Below, piece after piece: positions 52,415 through 61,374 of a stretch of 64,000 bases of DNA. Source of the DNA: Sphingomonas lenta (GTDB lineage Bacteria; Pseudomonadota; Alphaproteobacteria; Sphingomonadales; Sphingomonadaceae). Location: the NCBI RefSeq assembly GCF_002288825.1, contig NZ_NSLI01000004.1:246501-310500 (forward strand). Reading direction: 5' to 3'. Every line of letters begins with the position of its first letter. Positions within the stretch are counted from its first letter, which is position 1. A program made the translations under genes and the position numbers. Under the pieces are notes generated by a model. The model did not search any database. It saw only the letters and a list, made by a program, of their open reading frames with translations, and had not been told where the DNA came from.

Positions 52415-53277
52415 CCGCTCGGGCCGTTACCCTGCTGATCCTCTTGCTCGTCGCGGGAGCGGCGCGGGCGCAGTCGTTCCCGGAGTTTACCGGCCGCGTG
52501 GTGGACGGGGCGAACGTCATCCCGGCCGCGACGGAAGCGGACCTCACCGCCAAGCTCGAGGCGCTCCAGCGCGAGACGAAGCGGCAGCTGGTGGTGGCGA
52601 CCGTGCCCGATCTGCAGGGCTACGACATACGCGACTTCGGCTATCGCATGGGCCGCGACTGGGGCGTGGGCCTGCGCGACGTGAACAACGGCGCGATCCT
52701 CCTGGTCGCACCCAACGAACGCAAGGTCTCGATCGAGGTAGGCACCGGTCTGGAGGGCATCGTCACCGACGCGCTGTCGGCGACGATCATCAACGAGCGG
52801 ATCGTGCCGCGCTTCAAGGCGGGCGACCTGCCCGGCGGCATCGTCGCGGGCGCGGACGCGTTGGCGCAGCAACTGCGCGCCGCGCCGGAGGAGGCGCAGG
52901 CGCGCACCGACACGGCCGCGCGCGAGTTCGACGAAACGCACCGCCGCCGCGTGGGCACGGCCGGCGGCGGGCAGGGCGTGCCGGGATCGCTGATCTTCTG
53001 GGGCCTGATCTTCCTGTTCGTCGTGCTGCCGCTCATGCGCCGGCGGCGCGGACGCTGGGGCGGCAGGCACTATCGTGGGGCGAGCGACCCGACGCTGCCG
53101 ATCGTGCTCTGGTCGGTCGCGAACGAGCTCGGCCGTTCGCGCGGCGGTGGCGGCGTCGGCTGGGGCGGAGGCGGATCGTCGGGCGGCGGCGGGTGGACCG
53201 GCGGCTGGACGGACAGCGGCTTCTCCGGCGGGGGAGGCGGGTCGTTCAGCGGCGGCGGCGCCTCGGGTAGCTGGTGA
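52411..53277 (+). CDS. TPM-domain protein (YgcG family)
   Basis: A 288-residue protein with a signal peptide (LLILLLVAGAARAQS), a TPM domain at residues about 30-150 (FTGRVVDGANVIPAATEADL, LVVATVPDLQGYDIRDFGYR, and MGRDWGVGLRDVNNGAILLV), one membrane helix (SLIFWGLIFLFVVLPLM) and a Gly/Ser-rich tail (GGGWTGGWTDSGFSGGGGGS). TPM domains have been linked to photosystem assembly in plants and are of unknown role in bacteria. GTG start; middle gene of a coupled lemA-TPM-TPM-NUDIX set. Confidence 0.92.
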   Translation: MTARAVTLLILLLVAGAARAQSFPEFTGRVVDGANVIPAATEADLTAKLEALQRETKRQLVVATVPDLQGYDIRDFGYRMGRDWGVGLRDVNNGAILLVAPNERKVSIEVGTGLEGIVTDALSATIINERIVPRFKAGDLPGGIVAGADALAQQLRAAPEEAQARTDTAAREFDETHRRRVGTAGGGQGVPGSLIFWGLIFLFVVLPLMRRRRGRWGGRHYRGASDPTLPIVLWSVANELGRSRGGGGVGWGGGGSSGGGGWTGGWTDSGFSGGGGGSFSGGGASGSW

Positions 53278-53945
53278 TGCGCTTCTCCCAGGCCGACCGA
53301 GACGCCGTCATCGCCGCCGTGGCCGCGGCCGAGGCGCGCACCGACGGGGAAATCGTGACCGTAGTGGCGGCACGGTCGGACGCGTACCACGACGTGGCGC
53401 TGCACTGGGCGGTGCTGGCGACGCTCGGAATGCTGGCGGCGCTCGCGGCGTTCCCCTGGATCGCCGAGCGGATCTACGGCCTCCTCGACCCCTGGACGGT
53501 GCAGACGCCCTTGGGCGGGCTGTTCACCGTTGCGCTGGTGCTCGCCGCGGCGACCTTCCTGCTCGCGCGCCTGATCCTCGCGCCCATGCCCGTCCGCATC
53601 GCGCTCACCCCCGGCCGCACGGAGGCGCGGCGCGTGCGCCGGCGCGCGGTGGAGCTGTTCCGCGCCGCCGTGGAGCGACGAACGAAGGTCAGAACGGGCG
53701 TGCTCCTCTACCTCTCGCTCGCCGAGCACCGGGCGGAGATCGTCGCCGACGAGGCGATCCACGCCAAGGTCGCGCCCGAGCTCTGGGGCGAGGCGATGGC
53801 GGTGCTGCTGGAGCGCACGCGCGCCGGACGGCCGGGCGAGGGCATCGCCGCCGCCGTGGAGCGGATCGGCGCGGTGTTGGCCGAGCATTTCCCGCGAGGG
53901 CAGGGTGACACCAACGAGCTGTCCGACCGTTTGGTGGAGCTATGA
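53274..53945 (+). CDS. second TPM-domain membrane protein
   Basis: A 223-residue protein. An N-terminal TPM segment (DRDAVIAAVAAAEARTDGEI, VTVVAARSDAY) is interrupted by two membrane helices (LHWAVLATLGMLAALAAFPW, LFTVALVLAAATFLLARLIL), and the rest of the domain follows (RRAVELFRAAVERRTKVRTG, VLLYLSLAEHRAEIVADEAI). This split order is typical of the partner gene of YgcG-type proteins. GTG/ATG tandem start overlapping the upstream stop. Confidence 0.88.
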   Translation: MMRFSQADRDAVIAAVAAAEARTDGEIVTVVAARSDAYHDVALHWAVLATLGMLAALAAFPWIAERIYGLLDPWTVQTPLGGLFTVALVLAAATFLLARLILAPMPVRIALTPGRTEARRVRRRAVELFRAAVERRTKVRTGVLLYLSLAEHRAEIVADEAIHAKVAPELWGEAMAVLLERTRAGRPGEGIAAAVERIGAVLAEHFPRGQGDTNELSDRLVEL

Positions 53946-54448
53946 TCGAACGCGTTTGGGAAGGTCGCTACATCGCGGTCGAGAAGCAGGGAAACTGGGA
54001 ATACGCGGTCCGCAACCGCGGGATCGAGGCGGCGGTAATCGTTGCGGTGGATGACGGCCACCTGCTCCTCGTCGAGCAGTTCCGCGTGCCCATCGGCAAG
54101 CCGAGCCTGGAACTTCCCGCCGGCCTGATCGGCGACGAGGAGGAGGGCGAAGAGCTGGAGGTCGCCGCCGCCCGCGAGCTGGAGGAGGAGACCGGCTACC
54201 GCCCCGAGCGCATCGAGCGGTTGGGCGTGTTCCACTCCTCGCCCGGCATGACGTCGGAGGCGTTCACGCTGGTGCGCGCGTCGGGGCTGACCAGGACGGG
54301 CGAGGGCGGCGGCGCGGAGGGTGAGGGGATCACCGTCCACCGCGTGCCGCTCGCGGAGCTGCCGGCCTTCGTGGAGGCGCGCCGCGCGGCGGGCTGCGCG
54401 GTCGACGCCAAGATGCTGCTGGTACTGGCGGGCTCGCTGCTTACCTGA
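53942..54448 (+). CDS. NUDIX hydrolase (ADP-ribose pyrophosphatase-like)
   Basis: A 168-residue Nudix protein. The Nudix box is AGLIGDEEEGEELEVAAARE followed by LEEETGY (about 60-86), with one extra acidic insertion. Flanking features are GIEAAVIVAVDDGHLLLVEQ, FRVPIGKPSLELPAG and FHSSPGMTSEAFTLV, which resemble ADP-ribose pyrophosphatases. The substrate is not certain. ATGA overlap with the TPM gene. Convergent eight-base overlap with the electron-transport-chain gene. Confidence 0.9.
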   Translation: MIERVWEGRYIAVEKQGNWEYAVRNRGIEAAVIVAVDDGHLLLVEQFRVPIGKPSLELPAGLIGDEEEGEELEVAAARELEEETGYRPERIERLGVFHSSPGMTSEAFTLVRASGLTRTGEGGGAEGEGITVHRVPLAELPAFVEARRAAGCAVDAKMLLVLAGSLLT

Positions 54449-54731
54449 AATTGTCGGCGTAGCTCTGCAGCTGCAGGCGGCGCGGCGGTTCGGGGACGAT
54501 CTCGAACTTCAGTCCCTGGCGCTCGCAATAGGCGACCGCCTCCTCGCACGACTTGAAGATCAGCCGGACCTGATCGGCGCGCGCGTCGCCGCCGCCGCCG
54601 GCCCAGCCGGTGAGCGGGTCGGGGGTGAGCGGCTTCTCGCGGTCGAAGATGAGCTGCCACTGCTTGACGCGGCCGGCGCCGTGTTCGGCCCCGATCTGCG
54701 GGCGGACGGAGATGAGCGCGGTTGCGGACAT
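54441..54731 (-). CDS. ETC complex I subunit, NDUFS4-like
   Basis: A 96-residue protein: RVKQWQLIFDREKPLTPDPL, TGWAGGGGDARADQVRLIF, CEEAVAYCERQGLKFEIVPE. The W-x-L-x-F...P..D.L.GW..G.D...Q..L.F.....A...C...G pattern is that of the 18-kDa NDUFS4-type accessory subunit of NADH:quinone oxidoreductase in alphaproteobacteria. It stabilises complex I near the iron-sulfur arm. It lies ten bases after hrpB. Confidence 0.93.
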   Translation of the reverse strand: MSATALISVRPQIGAEHGAGRVKQWQLIFDREKPLTPDPLTGWAGGGGDARADQVRLIFKSCEEAVAYCERQGLKFEIVPEPPRRLQLQSYADNFR

Positions 54732-54741
54732 GGGCGCTCCC

Positions 54742-57282
54742 TTAACGCGTAGCGGCGGCGCGTGCATCCGCCTTTTTGGTGCGGAGCGTGGCTGACGCAG
54801 ATGCTGGATCCTCGGGCCAGGGGTGCTTCGGATAGCGCCCGCGCATCTCCTTCGCGACCGCGGCCCAGCTCCCCGCCCAGAAGCCGGGCAGGTCGCGCGT
54901 CGTCTGGATCGGGCGGCCCGCGGGCGAGGTGAGCGAGAGCACGAGCGGCACGCGCCCGGAGCCCACGACGGGGTGCGTCGCGAGCCCGAACAGCGCCTGC
55001 GGCCGGAGCTCGACGCGCGGGCCGCCCTCGGCGAGCCAGTCGATCGCGTGGTGCGACCCGGCGGGCGACACGAACTCGGCGGGCGCGAGGCTGTCGAGGC
55101 GGCGCAGCTCGTCGTAGCCGAGCAGCGTGCGGAGCGCGTCGGCGAGCGCGCCCGGCGCGATCTGGTCGAGGCGTCGCTTGCCCGCGAGCAACGGCGGGAG
55201 CCACTCGTCGAGCCGGGCGAGGAGCGCCTCGTCGTCCAGCCCGACGCCGGCATAGGTGGCGCGCGTGCGCAGCTCGTGCGCGGCGGGCGGCCAGGGAAGG
55301 AGGTGGAGGCCGTGCGTGCGCACGCCTTCGAGCAAGGCGGCGGCGACCTCGCCCGGGTCGGCCTGCGCGTCGGGCCCGCCCGCCAGCCGGATCGCGCCGA
55401 GGCGCCGCTCGCGCGTGGCCTGGACGGCGCCGGTGGCGGGATCGAAGCCGAGCGTGCGGCGGGTCTCGATCCGGTCGGCGAACAGCGCCTCGACGGCGGC
55501 CCCGTCGATCGCGGCGGCGGACAGGATGCGCGCGCCCGCGGCCGTCCCCTGCGTCTCGGCGACGGCGAGCCAGTCGCTGCGGGCGAGCGGGGAGGCGGGG
55601 TCGAGCCGGAACCCGCGGCCGCCGACGCTGGCCCAGCTCTCGCCGGACGCGTCGCGGCGACGCGACACGCGGTCGGGATAGGCGAGGGCGAGGCAGGCGG
55701 CAACGTCCTGACTCCCTCTCCCCTCCGGGGAGAGGGTTGGGGAGAGGGGCAGTGTGCTGCCGTTCGACACTGCCCCTCTCCCGACCTCGCTACGCTCGGC
55801 CACCCTCTCCCCAGAGGGGAGAGGGAGAAGGCGCGCCCAACGCTCCGCCAGCTTGCGCGCGGCCTGCGCCTTGGGGCCGCGGTCGCTTCGCCAGCGGCGC
55901 AGGCGCAGCTCCAGGTCGGCGTCGTTGCCGCCCAGCCCGCGCTCGCCGAGCAGCACGGCGACCTCCGCGGCGGTGCGCCCGAGCCCCATCTCCCCCGCGC
56001 GCAGCAGCATGTGCGCGAGTCGCGGCGGCATGGGCAACCCGGCGACGGCGCGGCCGTGCGGCGTCGGGCGGCCGTCCTCGTCCAGCGCTCCGAGCGACAG
56101 AAGGCGGCTGCGCGCCTCAGCGACCGCGGCGACGGGCGGCGGGTCGAGCCAGAGCAGGTCGCGCGGGTCGGGCACGCCCCAAATCGCCGTCGCGAGCGTC
56201 AGCGCGGACAGGTCCGCCTCCAATATCTCCGGCGGGTCGAAACGCGGCAAGCCCGCGGTCGCGGCCTCCTCCCACAGGCGATAGGCGACGCCTGGGCCCT
56301 GACGTGCGGCGCGGCCGGCGCGCTGGGTGACGGCGGCCTGGCTCGCGCGCTCGGTGACGAGCCGTGTCAGCCCCGCGGCGCGGTCGTAGCGCGGGCGGCG
56401 CGCGAGCCCCGAGTCGACTACCACACGCACGCCGTCGAGCGTCAGGCTCGTCTCCGCAATCGACGTGGCGAGCACGAGCTTGCGCCGCCCGTTCGGGTCA
56501 GGCTGGATCGCGGCGCGTTGCGCGCCCGGCTCCAGGCCGCCGTGGAGGCGGTGCAGCACCACATCGTCGGGGAGCCCGCCCGCGAGGCGCTCGGCGGTAC
56601 GCTCGATTTCCGCGACGCCGGGCAGGAAAGCGAGCACGCCGCCGTCGGTTTCGGCGAGCGCGCGGCGAATCGCGCCCGCCATCGCGTCCTCGATCCGCGC
56701 CTCCGCGGCGCGGCCGACATGGCGCAGCTCGAGCGGGTGGCTCCGCCCCTCGCTCTCGACCACCGGCGCGTCACCCATCAGCGCCGAGAAGCGCGCGCCG
56801 TCAAGCGTCGCCGACATGGCGACGAGCCGCAGGTCGGGGCGCAGGCCCGCCTGCGCGTCGAGCGCCAAGGCCAGCCCGAAGTCGCCGTCCAGGCTGCGCT
56901 CGTGCACCTCGTCGAACAGCACCGCTGAGACGCCCGCGAGCTCGGGATCGGCCTGGATGCGGTTAGCGAATATGCCTTCGGTCACCACCGTCACGCGCGT
57001 CGCCGCCGACCGCTTGCTGTCGAGCCGCGTCGCATAGCCGAAGGTGCGACCGACCGGCTCGCCCGCGAGCCCCGCCATCCGCTCCGCCGCCGCGCGTGCG
57101 GCGAGGCGTCGCGGCGATAGGAGCAGGATCTCGCCACCGCACCAGGGTTCACCGAGCAGCGCCGGCGCGACCGCCGTCGTCTTGCCCGCGCCCGGCGGCG
57201 CGACGAGCACGGCGTTGGACCGCTCGCGCAAGGTGGCGAGCAGGTCCGGCAGGACGGCGTGGATGGGAAGCGCGGGCGTCAT
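54742..57282 (-). CDS. hrpB: ATP-dependent RNA helicase HrpB, with repeat insertion
   Basis: An 846-residue DEAH-type helicase. Walker A PGAGKTT (about 30-36), LLSPRRLAARAAAERMA, DEVHERS (124-130), SATLD, ATSIAETSLTLDGVRVVVDS and TQRAGRAARQGPGVAYRLW are present, followed by HA2 and the HrpB C-terminal domain (EFVSPAGSHHAIDWLAEGGP). Residues about 486-524 are encoded by a family A repeat inserted in frame between RWARLL and VAACLALAYPDRV. I chose the ATG at 57280-57282; an upstream TTG is less likely. The cellular role of HrpB is poorly known. Confidence 0.93.
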   Translation of the reverse strand: MTPALPIHAVLPDLLATLRERSNAVLVAPPGAGKTTAVAPALLGEPWCGGEILLLSPRRLAARAAAERMAGLAGEPVGRTFGYATRLDSKRSAATRVTVVTEGIFANRIQADPELAGVSAVLFDEVHERSLDGDFGLALALDAQAGLRPDLRLVAMSATLDGARFSALMGDAPVVESEGRSHPLELRHVGRAAEARIEDAMAGAIRRALAETDGGVLAFLPGVAEIERTAERLAGGLPDDVVLHRLHGGLEPGAQRAAIQPDPNGRRKLVLATSIAETSLTLDGVRVVVDSGLARRPRYDRAAGLTRLVTERASQAAVTQRAGRAARQGPGVAYRLWEEAATAGLPRFDPPEILEADLSALTLATAIWGVPDPRDLLWLDPPPVAAVAEARSRLLSLGALDEDGRPTPHGRAVAGLPMPPRLAHMLLRAGEMGLGRTAAEVAVLLGERGLGGNDADLELRLRRWRSDRGPKAQAARKLAERWARLLPLPSGERVAERSEVGRGAVSNGSTLPLSPTLSPEGRGSQDVAACLALAYPDRVSRRRDASGESWASVGGRGFRLDPASPLARSDWLAVAETQGTAAGARILSAAAIDGAAVEALFADRIETRRTLGFDPATGAVQATRERRLGAIRLAGGPDAQADPGEVAAALLEGVRTHGLHLLPWPPAAHELRTRATYAGVGLDDEALLARLDEWLPPLLAGKRRLDQIAPGALADALRTLLGYDELRRLDSLAPAEFVSPAGSHHAIDWLAEGGPRVELRPQALFGLATHPVVGSGRVPLVLSLTSPAGRPIQTTRDLPGFWAGSWAAVAKEMRGRYPKHPWPEDPASASATLRTKKADARAAATR
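55712..55827. repeat. family A inverted-repeat element inside hrpB
   Basis: Left arm: CTCCCTCTCCCC-TCC-GGGGAGAGGG, then GGGGAGAGGGGCAGTG. Right arm: ACTGCCCCTCTCCC, GACCTCGCTACGCTCGGCC, then CCCTCTCCCC-AGA-GGGGAGAGGG. A short unpaired centre separates them. Read on the minus strand it encodes about 39 residues without a stop, keeping the hrpB frame. Confidence 0.9.
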
Positions 57283-57421
57283 CGGAAGGCCGGCGGAGAT
57301 AGGGGGCCCGGTCGCGCCGGGCAAATTCGGACTGGAAGTCGCGCGCCGTTCGGCGCAAAATCGTGTCCGCTCTTTGGTTTAGCGTAGCCGAGCACGGCGA
57401 GGGCGTAAGGGGGAGGGGTCG

Positions 57422-59698
57422 ATGACGATCGCGGGAACGCACGACGGCACGCTCGTCGCGATGTCGATCGCGATCGCCATGTTCGCCTCCTACACCGCGC
57501 TCGACCTGGCGGGTCGGATCAGGGCGTCGACCGGCTGGATCCGCAGGCTCTGGCTCTCCACCGCCGCCGTCGCGATGGGCGGCGGCATTTGGGCCATGCA
57601 CTTCGTCGCGATGCTCGCCCACAGCATGCCCGGCATGGAGGTCGGCTACGACGTCGGGCTCACCATGCTGTCGCTGCTCCTGGCGATCCTGGTCACCGGC
57701 GTGGCGTTCGCGGTCATGAACCGGTCGGAGGCGTCGGGCCGGCGGCTCGCGGCGGCCGGCCTGTTCATGGGGCTGGGCGTCGTCGTGATGCACTACATGG
57801 GCATGGCGGCCATGCGAATGACCGCCGACCTGAGCTACGACCGGCTCTGGATCGGCATCTCCGTGCTCATCGCGATCGGCGCCGCCACGACCGCGCTCTG
57901 GCTCGCGTCGCGCAACAGCCGTCAGATCGAGAGGGCGGCCGCGGCGCTGGTCATGGGCGTCGCCATCGCCGGGATGCACTTCGCCGGCATGAGGGCGGCG
58001 ATGTTCACCGGCCATAGCGGCGCGATGGAGGACGGGATGGCCAGCGTGGGGCAGACCGCGCTGGCGCTGGCCGTGTTCGCCGCGACGTTCCTGATCCTGT
58101 TCCTCTCGCTCGTGGCCGCGATGTTCGACCGCCGCTTCGCGTCGCTCGCGCAGCGCGAGGCCGACGCGCTCCGGAAAAGCGAGGAGCGGTTCCGCTCCCT
58201 CTACCGCGGAACGCCGCTCCCGCTGCACGCCTTCGATCAGGAGGGTCGGATCGAGCAGGTCAGCAATACCTGGCTCGAGCTGATGGGCTATGCGCGCGAG
58301 GAGGTGGTCGGCCGGCCCTTGATCAATTTTCTGACCGAGGAGTCTGCGCGACGCTTCAGGCAGCAGGACTGGCCGGAGCTGATCGCCAAGGACGTGCTGG
58401 ACCCGCGCGAGTACCGCGCGGTGACCAAGGCCGGCGCGTTCCTGGACGTGGTCTCGGCCGCCCGCGTCGAGCGCGACGACGAGGGCGCGTTCATCCATGT
58501 GCTGGGCGGGCTCACCGACGTGACCGAGCGCAAGCGCGCGGAGGAGGCGCTTCGCCAGGCCCAGAAAATCGAGGCGATCGGCCAGCTGACCGGCGGCGTG
58601 GCGCACGACTTCAACAATCTCCTGGCGGTGGTGGTCGGCAACCTCGACCTGCTCCGGCGGCGGCTTCCCGACGATCCGCGCACGCGCCGGCTGGTCGAGA
58701 GCGCGCTGGAGGGCGCGCAGCGCGGCGCGGCGCTCACGCAGCGGCTGCTCGCCTTCGCGCGGCGCCAGGACCTGCGGCCCGAGGCGGTGGACGTCGCGCA
58801 ACTCGTCGGGGGAATGGCCGACCTGCTGCAGCGCTCGATCGGGCCGATGGTGCGCGTGGAGACTCGCTTCCCGCCCGAGCTGCCGCCCGCGCGCGTCGAC
58901 GCGCACCAACTGGAGATGGCGATCCTCAACCTGGCGGTGAACGCCCGCGACGCCATGCCGGAGGGCGGGCTCCTCGAGATCGGCGCCACCGCGGAGCAGC
59001 TGGGCGAGGGGAACGCGGCGGGGCTCCTGCCCGGACCCTATCTGCGTGTCGTGCTGACCGATCACGGCGCGGGCATGGACGAGGCGACGCTCGCGCGCGC
59101 GACCGAGCCCTTCTTCACGACCAAGGGCGTGGGCAAGGGGACGGGACTGGGCTTATCGATGGTGCACGGGCTCGCGGCGCAGTCGGGCGGGCGGCTCCTC
59201 ATCCGGAGCCAGCCGGGCGCGGGCACCACCGTCAGCCTCTACCTGCCCGCCACGATCACACCCCGCGCGTCGGTGGGGCCCACGCCTGCGCTCCTCGCCG
59301 ACGTGGGCGAACCCCGCCGCGTGCTCGTCGTCGACGACGATCCGCTGGTGCTCGCCAACACGGCCGATTTGCTCGAGGATATGGGCCACTCGGTGCGGCG
59401 GGCGTCGTCGGGACCGGACGCGCTCGACCAGCTGGCGCGCGACGCGGAGATCGACCTGGTGGTCACCGACCAGCTCATGCCGGGCATGACGGGCTCGCAG
59501 CTCGCGCGCCGCATCCGGACGGCCGCGCCCGAGATCCAGGTCCTGATCGTCAGCGGCTTCGCGGAGCTGGAGGAGAGCGAAGCCGGCAACTACCCGATGC
59601 TGCGCAAGCCGTTCGACCGCGAGGCGCTCGCCCAGGCGCTGTTCCGGCTCCGCCATCCGGCGACCGTCGTGCCTTTCCGGCGGGTGGGTTCGGCCTGA
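57422..59698 (+). CDS. hybrid sensor histidine kinase with MHYT, PAS and receiver domains
   Basis: A 758-residue membrane kinase. Seven hydrophobic segments (1-235) include three MHYT-type motifs: MHFVAM (59-64), MHYMGM (123-128) and MHFAGM (185-190), proposed to bind copper or sense gases. A PAS domain follows (about 255-370), then HisKA with His395 in [11 protein letters not shown], an HATPase domain ([34 protein letters not shown]) and a receiver with Asp683 in [10 protein letters not shown]. No separate response regulator is adjacent. GGGGGAGGGG precedes the ATG. Confidence 0.93.
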   Translation: MTIAGTHDGTLVAMSIAIAMFASYTALDLAGRIRASTGWIRRLWLSTAAVAMGGGIWAMHFVAMLAHSMPGMEVGYDVGLTMLSLLLAILVTGVAFAVMNRSEASGRRLAAAGLFMGLGVVVMHYMGMAAMRMTADLSYDRLWIGISVLIAIGAATTALWLASRNSRQIERAAAALVMGVAIAGMHFAGMRAAMFTGHSGAMEDGMASVGQTALALAVFAATFLILFLSLVAAMFDRRFASLAQREADALRKSEERFRSLYRGTPLPLHAFDQEGRIEQVSNTWLELMGYAREEVVGRPLINFLTEESARRFRQQDWPELIAKDVLDPREYRAVTKAGAFLDVVSAARVERDDEGAFIHVLGGLTDVTERKRAEEALRQAQKIEAIGQLTGGVAHDFNNLLAVVVGNLDLLRRRLPDDPRTRRLVESALEGAQRGAALTQRLLAFARRQDLRPEAVDVAQLVGGMADLLQRSIGPMVRVETRFPPELPPARVDAHQLEMAILNLAVNARDAMPEGGLLEIGATAEQLGEGNAAGLLPGPYLRVVLTDHGAGMDEATLARATEPFFTTKGVGKGTGLGLSMVHGLAAQSGGRLLIRSQPGAGTTVSLYLPATITPRASVGPTPALLADVGEPRRVLVVDDDPLVLANTADLLEDMGHSVRRASSGPDALDQLARDAEIDLVVTDQLMPGMTGSQLARRIRTAAPEIQVLIVSGFAELEESEAGNYPMLRKPFDREALAQALFRLRHPATVVPFRRVGSA

Positions 59699-59766
59699 GC
59701 CGCCGCCTCGACCGCACCCTCGCCCCCGCCGCCCGGATCGGCTAGCCTTCCGCCCCGGAGGACCCC

Positions 59767-60702
59767 TTGGGCGCGCATCATCACCATGGGCACGGGCATC
59801 ACGGCCACGGCCACCACGACCATCACCACGGCCCCGCGAGCTACGACCGCGCCTTCGCGGTCGGGATCGGGCTCAACATCGTCTATGTCGTGGCGGAGGC
59901 CGCGGCGGGGTTGTGGACGGGGTCGGTCGCGCTGCTCGCGGACGCGGGGCACAACCTGTCGGACGTGCTGGGGCTCGCCGTCGCCTGGGGCGGCGCGGCG
60001 CTGGCGCGGAAGCCCGCGACCAAGCGCTTCACCTATGGGCTGAAGAGTTCGACCATCCTGGCGGCGATCGTCAACGGGCTGCTGCTCATGGTGGCACTGG
60101 GCGCGATCGTGCTGGAGGCGGCGCGGCGCATCGCCGAGCCTGCGCCGGTTATGGGCCTGACGGTGGCGGCGGTGGCGGCGGTCGGCATCGTGATCAACGG
60201 GCTGACCGCGATGCTGTTCGCGCGCGGGCGGCACGGCGACGTCAACATCCGCGGCGCGTTCCTGCACATGGCGGGCGACGCGGCGGTGTCGGCGGGGGTG
60301 GTCGTGGCGGGCCTGATCGTGTGGCGCACGGGGGCGGCCTGGATCGACCCGGCGGTCAGCCTCGTCATCGCGGGGCTGATCTTCTGGCAGACGGTGGGGC
60401 TGCTGCGCGAGGCGGGCGAGATGGCGCTGCAGGCGGTGCCGCGCGACATCGACTACGACAAGGTGCGCATGTCGCTCCGGACGCTGCCCGGCGTCGAACG
60501 GGTCCACGACCTCCACATCTGGCCTATGTCGACGACCGAGCCGGTGCTGACCGCGCACCTCGTCATGCCAGGCGGGCATCCGGGCGACCGGTTCTTGGGC
60601 GACGCGCGCGAGATGCTGCACCAGCGGTTCGGGATCGGGCACGCGACGTTGCAGGTGGAGGTCGGCGTGGAGGAGTCGTGCGCGGCGGAGCACGCGTGCT
60701 GA
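59767..60702 (+). CDS. CDF-family zinc/cation transporter with His-rich N-terminus
   Basis: A 311-residue CDF exporter of the CzcD/ZitB group. The first 22 residues contain about 13 His (MGAHHHHGHGHHGHGHHDHH), a cytosolic metal-binding tail. GSVALLADAGHNLSDVLGLA carries the HxxxD site of helix 2, and FLHMAGDAAVSAGVVVAGLI that of helix 5. The C-terminal domain has VHDLHIWPMSTTEPVLTAHL. The start is TTG with GGAGG five bases upstream. Expected to export Zn and related ions. Confidence 0.92.
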   Translation: MGAHHHHGHGHHGHGHHDHHHGPASYDRAFAVGIGLNIVYVVAEAAAGLWTGSVALLADAGHNLSDVLGLAVAWGGAALARKPATKRFTYGLKSSTILAAIVNGLLLMVALGAIVLEAARRIAEPAPVMGLTVAAVAAVGIVINGLTAMLFARGRHGDVNIRGAFLHMAGDAAVSAGVVVAGLIVWRTGAAWIDPAVSLVIAGLIFWQTVGLLREAGEMALQAVPRDIDYDKVRMSLRTLPGVERVHDLHIWPMSTTEPVLTAHLVMPGGHPGDRFLGDAREMLHQRFGIGHATLQVEVGVEESCAAEHAC

Positions 60703-60754
60703 GCCGCTTGGCCGTCCCGAAGGGCGCGAGTCGCCGACCCGCGCCCGTCGTCGC

Positions 60755-61186
60755 TTAGTCGTCCCAGCGATCCCGCCGAAAGTCGCGCCGGTCGTCGCGG
60801 CGCTCGCGGAGGAACTCGCGCCGGTCGCGGCGGTATTCGCGGGCGTAGTCGCGATAGTCGTCGCGATACTCGCGCCGGTAGTCGCGGTAGTCGCCGCGCC
60901 GCTCGCGCAAGAACTGGCGGTAGCTCAGATCGCCGCGGCGGTAGGCGCGGTAGTCGTCGCGGTAATCGCGGCGGAAGTCCCGGTAGTCGCCCCGACGGTC
61001 GCGGCGGAACGCGCGGTCGTCGGCGCGGCGGTCGCGCCGGTAGTCGCGATAGTCGTCGCGCCGGTCGCGGCGGAACTCGCGCCGGTCCTCACGCCATTCG
61101 CGCCGATCGTCGTCGAGCACGGCCGCCTGGGCGGGCACGGCGGGAAGGAGGACCGCGGCGAGCGCGGCGAAGAGGATGGTACGCAT
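60755..61186 (-). CDS. secreted Arg/Asp/Tyr-rich repeat protein
   Basis: A 143-residue protein with a signal peptide (MRTILFAALAAVLLPAVPAQ). The mature part is a series of imperfect repeats on RRDRRDDYRDYRR, made almost wholly of Arg, Asp, Tyr, Glu and Phe, with one less repetitive stretch (GDLSYRQFLRERRGDY). AGGAG lies nine bases before the ATG. No fold is predicted; it would be a highly charged polyampholyte in the periplasm or outside. Similar RR/DY-rich exported proteins occur in sphingomonads but have no assigned function. Confidence 0.75.
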   Translation of the reverse strand: MRTILFAALAAVLLPAVPAQAAVLDDDRREWREDRREFRRDRRDDYRDYRRDRRADDRAFRRDRRGDYRDFRRDYRDDYRAYRRGDLSYRQFLRERRGDYRDYRREYRDDYRDYAREYRRDRREFLRERRDDRRDFRRDRWDD

Positions 61187-61229
61187 GACGCTTCTCCTGC
61201 TGAACGGGCGCATCATAGCGGAGCCTGGA

Positions 61230-61254
61230 TGAACGGCCGGCTACGCGCCGTTCA
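61230..61254. terminator. hairpin between the polyprenyl synthase and repeat-protein genes
   Basis: TGAACGGC-CGGCTACGC-GCCGTTCA is a perfect eight-base-pair stem in the 188-base gap between two minus-strand genes. A third GGCCGTTCA lies ten bases further on and could pair alternatively. It may end the polyprenyl synthase transcript. Confidence 0.45.
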
Positions 61255-61374
61255 TGTGGCCGTTCAGGAGGCGACGGCGAAGCCGCCGCTACGACGTCGG
61301 ACGAGATCGGCTGCGCCATCTCGCCGGCTGGGCGGGGCGTTGCGCGCGAGCGCGCACCCTAGCGGGCGTGGCCG

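Noticed and set aside
43330..60702. The CDF genes at 43330 and 59767 as a recent duplication
   Set aside because: They belong to different CDF groups (FieF-like with DHxHxFGHGK, and CzcD/ZitB-like with a His-rich tail), so they are old paralogues.
60755..61186. CRISPR-like short repeats
   Set aside because: The repeats follow a three-base codon rhythm, vary in length and lie in a frame with a signal peptide and ribosome site; no constant repeat/spacer spacing is present. No CRISPR array was seen elsewhere.
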